Positions 18,393 through 27,274 are shown, numbered from the stretch's first letter. The stretch is 64,000 nucleotides of DNA from Mangrovibacterium marinum (GCF_003046625.1 NZ_QAAD01000020.1:1-64000), one strand, 5' to 3'. The notes: generated by a model from the letters alone, not told the origin. Translations and numbers: made by a program.

Positions 18393-18433
18393 AAGGCTTC
18401 AATCCGCAGCGGATTGAGGCCTTTCATATTTTT
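18393..18433 (+). terminator. Terminator of lysS-gpsA
   Basis: AAGGCTTCAATCC pairs with GGATTGAGGCCTT around GCAGC, followed by a T-rich stretch. Confidence 0.8.
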
Positions 18434-18442
18434 GTACTTTTG
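18413..18442 (+). promoter_or_regulatory. Probable promoter of the EamA transporter gene
   Basis: TTG at 18413-18415, 19 bp spacer, TACTTTTG at 18435-18442. The -33 element overlaps the 3' arm of the preceding terminator. Confidence 0.45.
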
Positions 18443-18468
18443 AGGAACTAACCCACAAGCTGCAGCGC

Positions 18469-19386
18469 ATGATGCCGGATCGAATAAAAGGATATGCTTT
18501 CGCGATTATAGCGACCATCGCTTTTTCGAATATTTACATATTCAGTAAGGCTGCTTTAAATGAGGTGCATCTTTTTCAGTTTGCTTTCTACTGGTTTGCC
18601 CTGGCTGCTGCGTTAAATGTGGGGTGGTTGTTCTACCGCAGGCATAATCGTTTTCTGCGGGTGCTCACCGGGGCGCAAAAGCGCGTGTTGCTATTGCTTG
18701 GTGTGCTGGAAATTATTACCACCAGCTTTTTTTTCCTGGCCATACAAATTATTCCCGATCCGGCAGTTACCGGTTTTATGGGCAACCTGTATCCGGTCAT
18801 TCTCACCGGGATGGGCGTGTTTTTTCTAAAGGAAAAATTCTCGCTGATGGAAACGGTTGGTGCGGGCCTGGCCCTGGTTGGGGCATTTGTGGTGAGCTAC
18901 CAGGGCGGTGCCAGGCTGAGCGAGCTCTTTATACCGGGTGCCGGTGTGGTTCTGCTGAACGCTATTTTTGCAGCAATTGCCTCGGTGGTGGTTAAGCTGA
19001 ATGTACGCAATATGACGCCCGAAATTATTAATACCAACCGGTCGGTGTGGCTGCTGGGCTTCTCGGTCTTGCTGGTGTTGTTTTTCCGGCCTTCGCTTGC
19101 CATTCCGCTTTCCGCATTAAGCAATATTGCAATTGGTGCGTTCCTGGGGCCTTTTGTGGCCTTGTTGCTTATTTATTATTCGTTTCATTATATCGAAGTT
19201 TCCAAATCGTCGATTGTGCAAAGTACAAAGGTGGTGTTTGTGCTCATCGGCAGCGTCTTGTACTTTGGTAGCTTTCCGGCGCTGCATCAGTTGCTCGGGG
19301 GATTGCTGACCCTGATTGGTGTGCTGCTGATTTCGGCGGCGAAGTTGCCTTATTTTAACCGGGCCCGGCAAGCCTCCAAAAATTAG
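18469..19386 (+). CDS. EamA/DMT-family transporter
   Basis: 305-aa inner-membrane protein with ten predicted helices in two EamA repeats. The first repeat has AIIATIAFSNIYIFSKAAL and ALVGAFVVSY; the second starts near VVLLNAIFAAIASVVVK. Proteins of this drug/metabolite superfamily carry amino acids, nucleotide derivatives or other small metabolites; the substrate is not predictable here. ATG at 18469 or 18472. The acpH-like gene starts 12 bp later, so the two are probably co-transcribed. It is one of three EamA proteins in the window. Confidence 0.88.
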   Translation: MMPDRIKGYAFAIIATIAFSNIYIFSKAALNEVHLFQFAFYWFALAAALNVGWLFYRRHNRFLRVLTGAQKRVLLLLGVLEIITTSFFFLAIQIIPDPAVTGFMGNLYPVILTGMGVFFLKEKFSLMETVGAGLALVGAFVVSYQGGARLSELFIPGAGVVLLNAIFAAIASVVVKLNVRNMTPEIINTNRSVWLLGFSVLLVLFFRPSLAIPLSALSNIAIGAFLGPFVALLLIYYSFHYIEVSKSSIVQSTKVVFVLIGSVLYFGSFPALHQLLGGLLTLIGVLLISAAKLPYFNRARQASKN

Positions 19387-19398
19387 AAGAACACAGCG

Positions 19399-20004
19399 AT
19401 GAACTTTCTGGCACATCTGTATTTATCGGGCGATTCGGACGAACTGTTGTTGGGCAACTTTATCGGCGACTATGTGAAAGGACGGAAATATCTGACGTTT
19501 TCGGCCGAGGTGCAAAAAGGTATTTTGTTGCATCGGGCTATTGATGCTTATACCGATTCGCACCCGCTGGTGAAAGAGGCCGCTGATTTTTTTCGCCCCC
19601 ATTACGGGCGCTATGCGGGCATTGTCACCGATGTGATACTCGATCACTTTCTGGCCCGCTATTGGCGCGATTACTCGGTTTATAGCCTGCGCGAGTTTGC
19701 CAAACATGTGCATGCGGTCTTGCTGTCCAACTTTTTTCAGTTGCCAATTCGGGTGAAGGGCTTCCTTCCTTTTCTGATTCAACACAAGCGTTTGGAATCC
19801 TATGCGCGGGTCGAAGGCATTCAGCAATCGCTGCATATCATGGCGCATCGCACCAGTTTGCCCGATAAAACCAATCAGGCCATGGATGTGCTGGAAACAA
19901 ATTTTGAGCTTTTGCATGAACTGTTTGACCGCTTTTTTGTCGAGATCATCTGCTATGTTGAACAACAACATGGGGTTCAGATGAGTCAGAAGCCAACACT
20001 GTGA
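19399..20004 (+). CDS. Acyl carrier protein phosphodiesterase family (AcpH-like)
   Basis: 201 aa, DUF479/AcpH family, HD-like fold. MNFLAHLYLSGDSDELLLGNFIGDYVKG at the N-terminus is the family hallmark (His6, and the later Asp residues), with LHRAIDAYTDSHP (about residues 50-62) and GIVTDVILDHFLARYW (about 74-89) supplying the metal-binding His/Asp residues. E. coli AcpH removes the 4'-phosphopantetheine arm from ACP; in Bacteroidota the activity is assumed. It ends 480 bp before a convergent gene; that spacer contains the phased repeat array described separately. Confidence 0.87.
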   Translation: MNFLAHLYLSGDSDELLLGNFIGDYVKGRKYLTFSAEVQKGILLHRAIDAYTDSHPLVKEAADFFRPHYGRYAGIVTDVILDHFLARYWRDYSVYSLREFAKHVHAVLLSNFFQLPIRVKGFLPFLIQHKRLESYARVEGIQQSLHIMAHRTSLPDKTNQAMDVLETNFELLHELFDRFFVEIICYVEQQHGVQMSQKPTL

Positions 20005-20108
20005 CCGTTGGTGTTTTAAGTCTTCAAAAAGAATAGAGGGTAGGCGAGTTGGGGGCATTGCAGCCCATAAAGTCTAAATCTGTCAAGCTATTTTAGGAAA
20101 CGACACAG

Positions 20109-20304
20109 TCCTGTGGATCAAGGAGGCTTCCTGTGCGCATTTTGTCAGCCATGTGTCATAGGAGTAGCAAAATGTCAACAGGGCGAATTTTTTTCGCACA
20201 GGACGGGGAAAAACGACACAGGACGCCAGATGATTGCACAGGAACGCAAAAAAGGAAGCAGGAACGGTTTTTAACACCCTGTTTGGCCGAAAACAACACA
20301 GGAT
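20109..20304. repeat. 20-bp-phased CCTGTG inverted array, copy 1
   Basis: Half-sites in strict 20-bp steps: TCCTGTG at 20109 and 20129, a dyad at about 20149-20162 (ATGTGTCATAG), then the reverse orientation CACAGGA-type sites with the CA/GG junction at 20180, 20200, 20220, 20240, 20260 and 20300 (the 20280 position is degenerate). The central 60 bp aligns without gaps to the centre of the array at 58.6 kb. It lies between two convergent genes. No coding potential: a 20-nt period rotates the reading frame. Confidence 0.8.
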
Positions 20305-20429
20305 GCCGGGGAAAGCGTTTTTTTCGGATAAGAGGCGAACTGACCCCCGGAGAAATGGTATTGGGGTAGATGGATGCTGTCAGCGCGCAAAATTCCATTC
20401 CATACGGGACGGGGCAATCTTCTTAAACC

Positions 20430-20460
20430 GAAAAGATCCGAACCCAGGGGGCCGGATCTT
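20430..20460 (-). terminator. Terminator of the mutarotase gene
   Basis: AAGATCC / GGATCTT stem (7 bp) on the minus strand followed by TTCGGTTT; 27 bp beyond the stop codon. Confidence 0.6.
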
Positions 20461-20486
20461 CCGTCAATTTTTTGCAGCGTGGCGGC

Positions 20487-21389
20487 TTAATCCTCCAAGC
20501 CGATCAGTAGTTTGGTCTCGTAGCTTTCGCCGGCGGCCAGTTTTATCTGGAAGTCAAACGAGTTGGTTGCTTCAATACACACAAAAGTCGCAAAGCCGTC
20601 GTCCGGCATATCGCCAATCAGCTTCGAGCTGTCTTCGCCGGGGTTCCAAACGGTGGTAACTTTGCTGCCCGCTTTCTCAATCCGGATGCGCCGGCGGAAG
20701 CCTTCATCAGCCAAAACTACCGGCGTTTCCGTGTTTTGGTAATGGCGGGTTAGTGCTTCGTTAATTTGCAGCAATTCTTCTTGCTGCTTCGTGGTGTTGC
20801 CGGTAAGCTGGTCGAAGTAGTCCAGCCCCTGGAGCCCTTCAATCTGGATATGCGCAATATCCGAAATGGCAAAATAGCTGTGCAGTGCGCACCCGTAGGT
20901 GAAGGCTTCGGTACCGGTGTTTTTAACTTCGAGGCTGACTTGTAGCTTGGCACCAACTACAAAGCGCATCACGGCCTCAAAATCGTGCGGCCAGTAGGCT
21001 TTGGTTTTTTCCGACGACTTCAAAATTAATTCAAGCTTTGTTTCGCCGTTGGGCAGGCTTTCGGTTGCCAATACGTCCCAGTACATCAGCCGCCCGAATC
21101 CGTGTTGAGGGAGGCTACTGTTGGTTTTGTGCGGGCCAAACCAGGGGAAGCACACCGGTATGCCCCCACGGATCGGGGTTCCCTCGCGGTATTCCGAGGC
21201 GGGGCTCATCCACAGGATGTCCATGGTTCGTACAGGGCGAAAACTGCTGACGTGCGCACCGTACAGGCAGATATCAGCATCGGCATATTTGTTGGCAATA
21301 TTTACGAAAACCAGGTCGCCCTCCATTTCCATAAATCCCAGCTCGCCTTCAATGCCGAAGGTATCGTTTAGATGTTCTGTGTCAATCAT
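20487..21389 (-). CDS. D-hexose-6-phosphate mutarotase (aldose 1-epimerase fold)
   Basis: 300-aa galactose-mutarotase-fold protein of the YeaD type, interconverting alpha and beta forms of hexose-6-phosphates in the cytoplasm. Key segments: ADICLYGAHVSSFRP, ILWMSPASEYREGTPIRG, GGIPVCFPWFGPH and the catalytic His in QHGFGR (about residues 94-99). A second catalytic His lies in YGCALHSYFAISD, and the Glu base is probably in FVCIEATNS. All expected residues appear present. It starts upstream of lipB on the opposite side of a 20-bp gap and shares its strand, so co-transcription with lipB is possible. Confidence 0.85.
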   Translation of the reverse strand: MIDTEHLNDTFGIEGELGFMEMEGDLVFVNIANKYADADICLYGAHVSSFRPVRTMDILWMSPASEYREGTPIRGGIPVCFPWFGPHKTNSSLPQHGFGRLMYWDVLATESLPNGETKLELILKSSEKTKAYWPHDFEAVMRFVVGAKLQVSLEVKNTGTEAFTYGCALHSYFAISDIAHIQIEGLQGLDYFDQLTGNTTKQQEELLQINEALTRHYQNTETPVVLADEGFRRRIRIEKAGSKVTTVWNPGEDSSKLIGDMPDDGFATFVCIEATNSFDFQIKLAAGESYETKLLIGLED

Positions 21390-21409
21390 GATTTTTTTTG
21401 TATTTCGGG

Positions 21410-22078
21410 TTAGTAGATGGCGTTGAATTTTTGTTGCACAATTTCTTTCACTTCGGTCAGATCAACGCGATGGCCCAGTTCCTGCTCCAGCGATGTTACG
21501 CCGTACGAAATGAAACCACAGGGGTTGATGTAGTTGAAGTAGCGCATGTCGGTATTCACATTCAGCGCAAAGCCGTGCATGGTCACATAGCGGCTCACGC
21601 GCACCCCGATGGCACATATTTTCCGGGCCTTAGCCGGAATGTCGCTGTCGAGCCATACGCCGGTGGCATCTTTTTTACGTCCACCGGTAATGCCGTAGTG
21701 AGCCAGGGTGGCAATAATGGCATCTTCCATTTTCTCGATATACTCGCGAACACCGATGTGGTAATACTCGAGGTCGATAATCGGATAGCCCACTAACTGT
21801 CCGGGGCCGTGGTAAGTGATATCGCCACCTCGGTTTATTTTGTAGTAGGTGGCTTCAATCTTTTTCAGAAATTCGCCATGGACCAACAGGTTGTGTTCGT
21901 CGCCGCTTTTGCCCAAGGTGTACACATGTGGGTGCTCTACCAGCAGAAAGCGGTTCAGTGCGGTTGCTTTGCCGGTTGCCTTCTTTGCTTCCTGAATTTC
22001 TTTCAGAATGCTTTCCTGATAGTCCCAGCATTCTTTATAGTCTTTCAGACCGATATCTTCGTATGTAAAATTTGCCAT
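21410..22078 (-). CDS. lipB: Octanoyl-ACP:protein octanoyltransferase (lipoyl synthesis step 1)
   Basis: Transfers octanoate from ACP to lipoyl domains. Signature NRGGDITYHGPGQLVGYPI (about residues 76-94) and KICAIGVRVSRYVTMHG (with the catalytic Lys) are intact; the catalytic Cys is in INPCGFISYGVTSLEQEL. The start is placed at 22078 (MANFTYEDIGL), since the 20-codon upstream extension reads into heptamer repeats. Length 222 aa is normal. It is next to lipA on the same strand, the expected pathway neighbour, but separated by ~160 bp of tandem repeats. Confidence 0.95.
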   Translation of the reverse strand: MANFTYEDIGLKDYKECWDYQESILKEIQEAKKATGKATALNRFLLVEHPHVYTLGKSGDEHNLLVHGEFLKKIEATYYKINRGGDITYHGPGQLVGYPIIDLEYYHIGVREYIEKMEDAIIATLAHYGITGGRKKDATGVWLDSDIPAKARKICAIGVRVSRYVTMHGFALNVNTDMRYFNYINPCGFISYGVTSLEQELGHRVDLTEVKEIVQQKFNAIY

Positions 22079-22090
22079 ATCTTGATTGAG

Positions 22091-22174
22091 TTTCAAGTTC
22101 CACGTTTCAAAATCCAAAATCCAAAATCCAAAATCCAAATTTCAAGTTCCAAGTTTCAAGTTCCAAGTTTCAAG
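22091..22174. repeat. Heptamer tandem repeats between lipB and lipA
   Basis: ATCCAAA repeated four times, flanked by alternating TTTCAAG and TTCCAAG heptamers. A second small block of GACCACT heptamers follows at about 22210-22241. Non-coding; different heptamer families are used at 26.65-27.23 kb. Confidence 0.8.
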
Positions 22175-22241
22175 CGCTGTACGTGAAGTCATTGGTTGTC
22201 ATTTGTCGTACTGACCACTGCGACTGACCACTGACCACTGA

Positions 22242-23105
22242 TCAAGCCCCGGCGTGCAGCTCAGCGCGATAGCTCGAACGCACCAGCGGACTGCTTTCGA
22301 CGAAAGAAAAACCCTTTTCGAGGCCAATTGTTCGGTATTTTTCAAATTGTTCGGGTTGAATGTAGTCAACCACGGGCAAGTGTTGCGGTGTGGGCGCCAG
22401 GTATTGGCCAATAGTCATCACCTTGCAGCCTGTAGCCAGCAAGTCGTCCATGGTTTGCAGCACTTCCTCTTCGGTTTCGCCAAGTCCGAGCATAATGCCC
22501 GATTTGGCCACGCAGCCGCTTTGGGCAATTGTTCGCAGCACCTCCAGACTTTGGCGGTATTGGGCTACCGAGCGAATTTGCGGGCTCAGGCGTTCTACCG
22601 TTTCCAGGTTGTGCGAAATTACTTCCGGTTGGGCATCGATAATCTGTTGTACCAGTTCCTTGCGGCCTTGAAAATCGGGAATCAGTACCTCCAGTTTGGT
22701 GTGCGGGTTGCGGGTTTTTATTTGGTTGATGGTGCGTACCCAGGCCGACGCACCCAGGTCGGGCAAATCGTCGCGGTCGACAGAAGTCACAACAGCATGT
22801 TTTAGCTGCATCAGCCGGATGGACTCGGCCACCCGTTCCCCCTCGTGCGGATCGACAGGCAGTGGTTTGCCGCTTTTTACCCCGCAAAATTTGCAGTTGC
22901 GGGTGCAGATTTCGCCCAGGATCATAAAGGTTGCTGTTCCGCGGTTCCAACATTCACCGATGTTCGGGCAGTTACCACTCGAACAGATGGTGTGTAAGCC
23001 GTGTTTGCCGACCAGGTTTTTTACTTTCGAGTAACTTTCGCCCTTGGGCATATTCATCTTCATCCACCGCGGCAGGCGGGGCCGTGCTTGTGTCGATTCG
23101 GTCAT
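22242..23105 (-). CDS. lipA: Lipoyl synthase (radical SAM)
   Basis: Inserts two sulfurs into octanoyl-protein to make lipoyl cofactor. The auxiliary cluster motif CSSGNCPNIGECW (C-x4-C-x5-C, about residues 41-53) is followed by the radical SAM motif CTRNCKFC (about 67-74). The C-terminal serine motif PLVRSSYRAELH is present, which ligates the auxiliary cluster. Length 287 aa is normal. All cysteines needed for both 4Fe-4S clusters are visible. Same strand as lipB. Confidence 0.97.
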   Translation of the reverse strand: MTESTQARPRLPRWMKMNMPKGESYSKVKNLVGKHGLHTICSSGNCPNIGECWNRGTATFMILGEICTRNCKFCGVKSGKPLPVDPHEGERVAESIRLMQLKHAVVTSVDRDDLPDLGASAWVRTINQIKTRNPHTKLEVLIPDFQGRKELVQQIIDAQPEVISHNLETVERLSPQIRSVAQYRQSLEVLRTIAQSGCVAKSGIMLGLGETEEEVLQTMDDLLATGCKVMTIGQYLAPTPQHLPVVDYIQPEQFEKYRTIGLEKGFSFVESSPLVRSSYRAELHAGA

Positions 23106-23284
23106 TGCGATTGGTTATTTTGGTGTAAATGTAGTTATTTCCCGCCATTGCCCGGGCTGACATCCGACAGCTTATCCACTTTGTGGTTCGAAAAGAAGCC
23201 GGAGCTCTGACCATACAATCCGGCTTAAAAAGCGTATTTTAGCAGGAAGCGGTTCTATCGGGCCCAATCGTATCCGAAGAATGT

Positions 23285-23292
23285 TAGATTTG
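23285..23292 (+). promoter_or_regulatory. Possible -7 box for the TPR gene
   Basis: TAGATTTG ends five bases before the ATG at 23298. If used, the transcript would be leaderless or nearly so. Confidence 0.3.
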
Positions 23293-23297
23293 TAGTT

Positions 23298-25172
23298 ATG
23301 AAGCAGTTCACAATCCTAGTTTTTAGTACGCTGTTGGCTTGTTTTGTTGGTGGCTGGCAGCTGTCGGCGCAGCAAAATCCGGACGTCAGTAAAGCGCAAC
23401 TGGCCAATAAATACTATAACTCCCGGATATATGACAAGGCAGCCGAATTGTACGAACAACTCTACGAAACCACGAAAAGCCCGCATTACTTCGAGTTTTA
23501 TTTGACTTGTTTAATTGAAAGCGATCAGCTGGAGGTGGCCGAAAAGGAAATTAAGAGAGCCCTGCGGAAAAATGATAATCCGGCCACGTTGTATGTACAA
23601 TGGGCGGTGCTGCTCAAAAAACAGGGCTTGCCCGAGGAGGCGGATCAAAAACTACAGCAGGCCATTCAGTCGGTTAAGCCTTCGCGAAACGATTATACAC
23701 GTCTGGCCAATATTTTTCTGAGTAAAGGCGAATATGCCTGTGCCGAACAGCTGTACCTAAAAGCTCCGCAGGTAATGCCCGACGAAAATTTCAACTACGA
23801 ACTGGGACGCGTGTACCTTTATCAGCGGAACTATAGCCGCATGTTTGCCGTGTATCTGGATCTGATTCGCACCGATGAGAAAAGCTTGCCAAGGATGGAG
23901 AGTGCCGTGCAAAGTGCTTTCCGGCTCGATGTCGATCATTCCCTGCGCAAGCAGCTTCAGGCAACGGTGTTGGAACGGATGCAGCGTGAGCCGGAGGTGA
24001 CGGCCTACAACAGGCTGCTGATATGGTTATTCCTCAGCGAAAAAAAATATGCTTCGGCATTACGTCAGCAAATTGCACTCGACAAGCGCGGGCTGGAGGA
24101 GGAGCCGATGATTATGCAGCTGGCGCGCATTGCCGGACAAAACCAAGGCTACAACGACGCGCTGAAAGCTTACGATTACCTGTTGGCAAAGGGCAAAACC
24201 AGTTCGTATTGGTATGCGGCAAAACAGGAACGGATGAATTTGCTGTACCAGCAGTACACGGATGGAATGCCGGAAGCTTTGTCGGCTCCCGAGCTGGCTG
24301 GCCAGTTTGAGGCTGCACTCGCTGATCTGGGCTTCGAGGCCGGAGCATCGCGACTGATTCTGAATTATTCGCAGTTGCTCACTTTCGGGCTTCAGCAGCC
24401 CGATCGGTCCATCGACCTGCTGCTGCGGGCCATGAATATGGAACAGCTGGAAGCTTTCGCAAAGGATGAGCTGAAGACCGCGCTCGCCGATGTGTATGTC
24501 TTTACAGGCGATGTTTGGGAAGCCATATTTTTGTATTCTCAGCTTATTGAAGACAATAAAATGAATGAGCTGGGCGATGAGGTTAAGCTGAAAAAGGCCC
24601 GACTGGGCTACTACATGGGCGAAATGTCGTGGGCCAAAGCGCAGTTGGATGTGCTGAAAGCCAGTACCTCGAAACTGATTGCCAACGATGCCATGGAGCT
24701 GTCGTTGTTTATCGGCAATAACATGAATCTGGATACGACCAGCATCCCGCTGCAACTGTTTGCAAAGGCCGACCTGTTGCTGTTCCGCCATCAACCTGAT
24801 GCTGCCTGGGCCATGCTCGACAGCCTTCAGCAAGCTTACCCCTTTCACAGCTTGCAGGATGATATCTTGTACCGGAAAGCTTCCATTCGCGAACAGCAGG
24901 GGAACTGGAGAGATGCGGCCTTGTGGCTGGAAAAACTGGTTGCCGAATACCCCTGGGACCTGCTGGCCGACGATGCGCTGCTGGAGTTGGGTAATGTATA
25001 TCGCACAAAGCTGAATGATCCGGAGAAAGCAAAAGCTTACTACCTGAAGTTGCTCGAAGACCACTCGGGAAGTGTGCATGTTGAACAGGCCCGAAAATAT
25101 TTCCGGGAGTTGAGGGGCGATTTCGATCAGCCTTCGGCCGCTGAAACGACCGGCGATGAAACAAGCAACTAA
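23298..25172 (+). CDS. Tetratricopeptide-repeat protein, exported
   Basis: 624-aa protein with a signal peptide (about residues 1-25, ending QLSAQ) and TPR-like helical repeats through most of its length; clear units are NKYYNSRIYDKAAELYEQLY (about 37-56) and, near the C-terminus, LLELGNVYRTKLNDPEKAKA. It is probably periplasmic or outer-membrane associated, acting as a protein-interaction scaffold. No catalytic motif is visible. The stop codon directly abuts the ATG of the EamA gene, which in turn overlaps ruvC by 4 bp, so all three look like one transcript; a functional link to RuvC is not implied. Confidence 0.82.
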   Translation: MKQFTILVFSTLLACFVGGWQLSAQQNPDVSKAQLANKYYNSRIYDKAAELYEQLYETTKSPHYFEFYLTCLIESDQLEVAEKEIKRALRKNDNPATLYVQWAVLLKKQGLPEEADQKLQQAIQSVKPSRNDYTRLANIFLSKGEYACAEQLYLKAPQVMPDENFNYELGRVYLYQRNYSRMFAVYLDLIRTDEKSLPRMESAVQSAFRLDVDHSLRKQLQATVLERMQREPEVTAYNRLLIWLFLSEKKYASALRQQIALDKRGLEEEPMIMQLARIAGQNQGYNDALKAYDYLLAKGKTSSYWYAAKQERMNLLYQQYTDGMPEALSAPELAGQFEAALADLGFEAGASRLILNYSQLLTFGLQQPDRSIDLLLRAMNMEQLEAFAKDELKTALADVYVFTGDVWEAIFLYSQLIEDNKMNELGDEVKLKKARLGYYMGEMSWAKAQLDVLKASTSKLIANDAMELSLFIGNNMNLDTTSIPLQLFAKADLLLFRHQPDAAWAMLDSLQQAYPFHSLQDDILYRKASIREQQGNWRDAALWLEKLVAEYPWDLLADDALLELGNVYRTKLNDPEKAKAYYLKLLEDHSGSVHVEQARKYFRELRGDFDQPSAAETTGDETSN

Positions 25173-26102
25173 ATGAAAAACCAGAAAACGGCAATCCTTC
25201 TGGCGCTGTTGGCCGTGTTGTTGTGGTCGACCGTAGCAACTGCCTTTAAATTGTCATTGAAGGAATTTACTCCCTTTCAGCTGATCTTCGTCGCTTCGGT
25301 TGTTTCGCTGGTGTTTTTTATCAGCCTTGTTTTGTTGTCGGGGAAGAGCAAGGAGTTCTGTTCGGTTTCTGCAGGTCAGCTTGGAGCTTCGGCCATTCAA
25401 GGCTTTTTGAATCCGTTTTTGTACTACCTCATTTTATTTAAAGCCTATGCCTTAAACCCGGCGCAGGTCACCCAGGCCTTAAATATGGTTTGGCCGGTAA
25501 CGTTGGCTCTGCTGTCGGTGCCCTTGCTGGGGCAAAAACTGAGCTGGAAAAATTTTGTTGCCATTGGGTTTAGTTTTGCCGGGGTGGTATTCATTGCCTC
25601 GCAGGGAGGATGGCACGGTTTTGTCCGCACCAACCTGGCAGGTGCCCTGCTGGCTTTGGCGAGTAGCCTGATCTGGTCGTTCTACTGGATTTTTAGTGCC
25701 CGCGATAAACGCGACCGGATGGTGGTGCTGGCCTGGAATTTCATTTTCGGACTGGTCTTCTTGCTGGGATATGCTGTTTTCGAGCCTGCAGCCTTTCATT
25801 TTCGCTTCACGGGGCAAGCGTTTTGGGCGGCCTTGTATGTGGGGTTGTTCGAGTTGGGCGTCACTTACGTGATTTGGATTTACGCCCTGCATAAAAGCGA
25901 AAACAACGCCGTTACCGGCAATTTTGTATTTCTCTTTCCATTTATTTCACTGCTCTTTATCCACTTCATTTTGCACGAAACCATTTATGCCACTACCTTT
26001 GTAGGCTTAAGTTTTATACTTTTAGGCATTCTCATTCAACAAATCCGCTTGCCTTTGTCGCGTATCGGGCAACTATTCAGGCAACGAAACAGTCATTCAT
26101 GA
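25173..26102 (+). CDS. EamA/DMT-family transporter
   Basis: 309-aa inner-membrane protein with ten helices and two EamA repeats (ILLALLAVLLWSTVATAFK at the start; LLALASSLIWSFYWIFSARD opening the second). The WSTVATAFK motif after the first helix is typical of DMT transporters with metabolite export function. Substrate unknown. ATG immediately follows the TPR stop, and the last four bases overlap ruvC. Confidence 0.88.
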   Translation: MKNQKTAILLALLAVLLWSTVATAFKLSLKEFTPFQLIFVASVVSLVFFISLVLLSGKSKEFCSVSAGQLGASAIQGFLNPFLYYLILFKAYALNPAQVTQALNMVWPVTLALLSVPLLGQKLSWKNFVAIGFSFAGVVFIASQGGWHGFVRTNLAGALLALASSLIWSFYWIFSARDKRDRMVVLAWNFIFGLVFLLGYAVFEPAAFHFRFTGQAFWAALYVGLFELGVTYVIWIYALHKSENNAVTGNFVFLFPFISLLFIHFILHETIYATTFVGLSFILLGILIQQIRLPLSRIGQLFRQRNSHS

Positions 26103-26653
26103 GTTTAGAAGGAAAACGTATTTTAGGGATCGACCCGGGAACAGTGGTTATGGGCTACGGTTTAATTGAAGTAAAAGACAATAAGCCGCGGGTGTTGCAT
26201 GTGGGGGTGGTAAAAACGGCCGGTTACAATAATCACTACTTGCGACTGAAGCATATTTTTAACCGGACTCAGGCATTGATTGAAGAATATATGCCCGATG
26301 AGCTGGCTGTCGAGTCGCCTTTTTACGGCAAAGATATTCAGGCTATGTTGAAGCTGGGGCGTGCACAGGGCATTATCATGGGCCTGGCGCTGAGCCGCGA
26401 TATTCCGGTTTTTGAGTATGCTCCGCTGAAGGTGAAACAAGCCATTACCGGTATGGGGCGCGCGGCCAAAGAGCAGGTCGCTTATTTCCTGAAAAATACC
26501 CTGAAGGTTGAGGAACTGCCTCCCGAGCTGGATGCTACCGATGCGCTGGCCGTTGCGGTGTGCCACTACCTGCAAATGAAAAATCCGGTGGCTAAAGCAG
26601 GCTACAAAAGTTGGGGCGATTTTGTCAAAAAGAACCCCGGCCGGGTGAAGTGA
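26099..26653 (+). CDS. ruvC: Holliday junction endonuclease RuvC
   Basis: Resolves Holliday junctions. Catalytic acidic residues are in place: Asp in RILGIDPGTVVMGYG (about residue 11), Glu in ELAVESPFYG (about 69), and the Asp pair in ELDATDALAVAVCHY (about 144-147). KLGRAQGIIMGLA and TGMGRAAKEQV are further family motifs. Length 184 aa is normal. The start overlaps the upstream transporter by 4 bp. ruvA and ruvB are not in the window. Confidence 0.96.
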   Translation: MSLEGKRILGIDPGTVVMGYGLIEVKDNKPRVLHVGVVKTAGYNNHYLRLKHIFNRTQALIEEYMPDELAVESPFYGKDIQAMLKLGRAQGIIMGLALSRDIPVFEYAPLKVKQAITGMGRAAKEQVAYFLKNTLKVEELPPELDATDALAVAVCHYLQMKNPVAKAGYKSWGDFVKKNPGRVK

Positions 26654-26654
26654 T

Positions 26655-26757
26655 CGGCTGGTTGCTGGTTGCTGGTTGCTGGTTGCTGGTTGCTGGTTAC
26701 TGGTTACTGGTTGCTGGTTACTAGTTACTGGTTGCTGGTTACTAGTTACTGGTTGCT
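26655..26757. repeat. GGTTGCT/GGTTACT heptamer tandem repeat
   Basis: Starts just after the ruvC stop; about 14 consecutive heptamers alternating GCT and ACT variants. Non-coding. Confidence 0.85.
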
Positions 26758-27243
26758 TGAGTTTTGGACTGTGCACCGATGGACAGGTTGAAGGATTGAA
26801 GGATTGAAGGATCGATAACCAATGGCATCTCTAGTCTCACTACTCACTACTCACTACTCACAACTCTTTACTCACTACTCACGACTTCTTAATGACATTG
26901 CCGGTTACTTGAGTTTCGGACTTATGCACTGATGGGCAGGTTGAAGGATAGAAGGATTGAAGGATAGAAGGATTGAAGGATTGAAGGATCGAAGGATCGA
27001 CAACCAATCACATCTCAAGTCTCACTACTCTTTACTCACGACTCACTACTCACGACTTCTTAATGACATTGCTCGTCGCTTGAGATTCGGACTTATGCAC
27101 CGATGGACAGGATCGAAGGATTGAAGGATTGAAGGATTGAAGGATCGATAACCAATGACATCTCAATTCTCACAACTCTTTACTCACGACTCACGACTCA
27201 CGACTCATCACGCACGACTCACGGCTCATGACTCACTCAATCC
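26757..27243. repeat. Three-copy ~165-bp higher-order repeat built of short tandem repeats
   Basis: Units begin at about 26757, 26909 and 27080. Each contains, in order, TTGAGTTTCGGACT-like sequence, a run of octamers GAAGGATT, the segment CGATAACCAATGACATCTCA, a run of CTCACTA/CTCACGA heptamers, and (units 1 and 2) CGACTTCTTAATGACATTGC. Together with the preceding heptamer block this fills the ~650-bp ruvC-ung spacer. No gene is seen. Confidence 0.85.
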
Positions 27244-27274
27244 TTGCCTCGTCCAAACAATTCTGCTATTTTCG
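27244..27274 (+). promoter_or_regulatory. Possible ung promoter
   Basis: TTG at 27244-27246, 20-bp spacer, TATTTTCG at 27267-27274 (one mismatch to TAnnTTTG). It would start transcription near 27280, after the repeats and before the chosen ung ATG. Confidence 0.35.

Noticed and set aside
20083-20369. Open reading frames on both strands in the 20.1-kb array
   Set aside because: They read through the 20-bp repeats in rotating frames, have no family similarity and no start signals; the repeat structure explains them.
24060-25079. 339-codon ORF antisense to the TPR gene
   Set aside because: Shadow ORF; the plus-strand TPR protein has a signal peptide, repeats and operon context.
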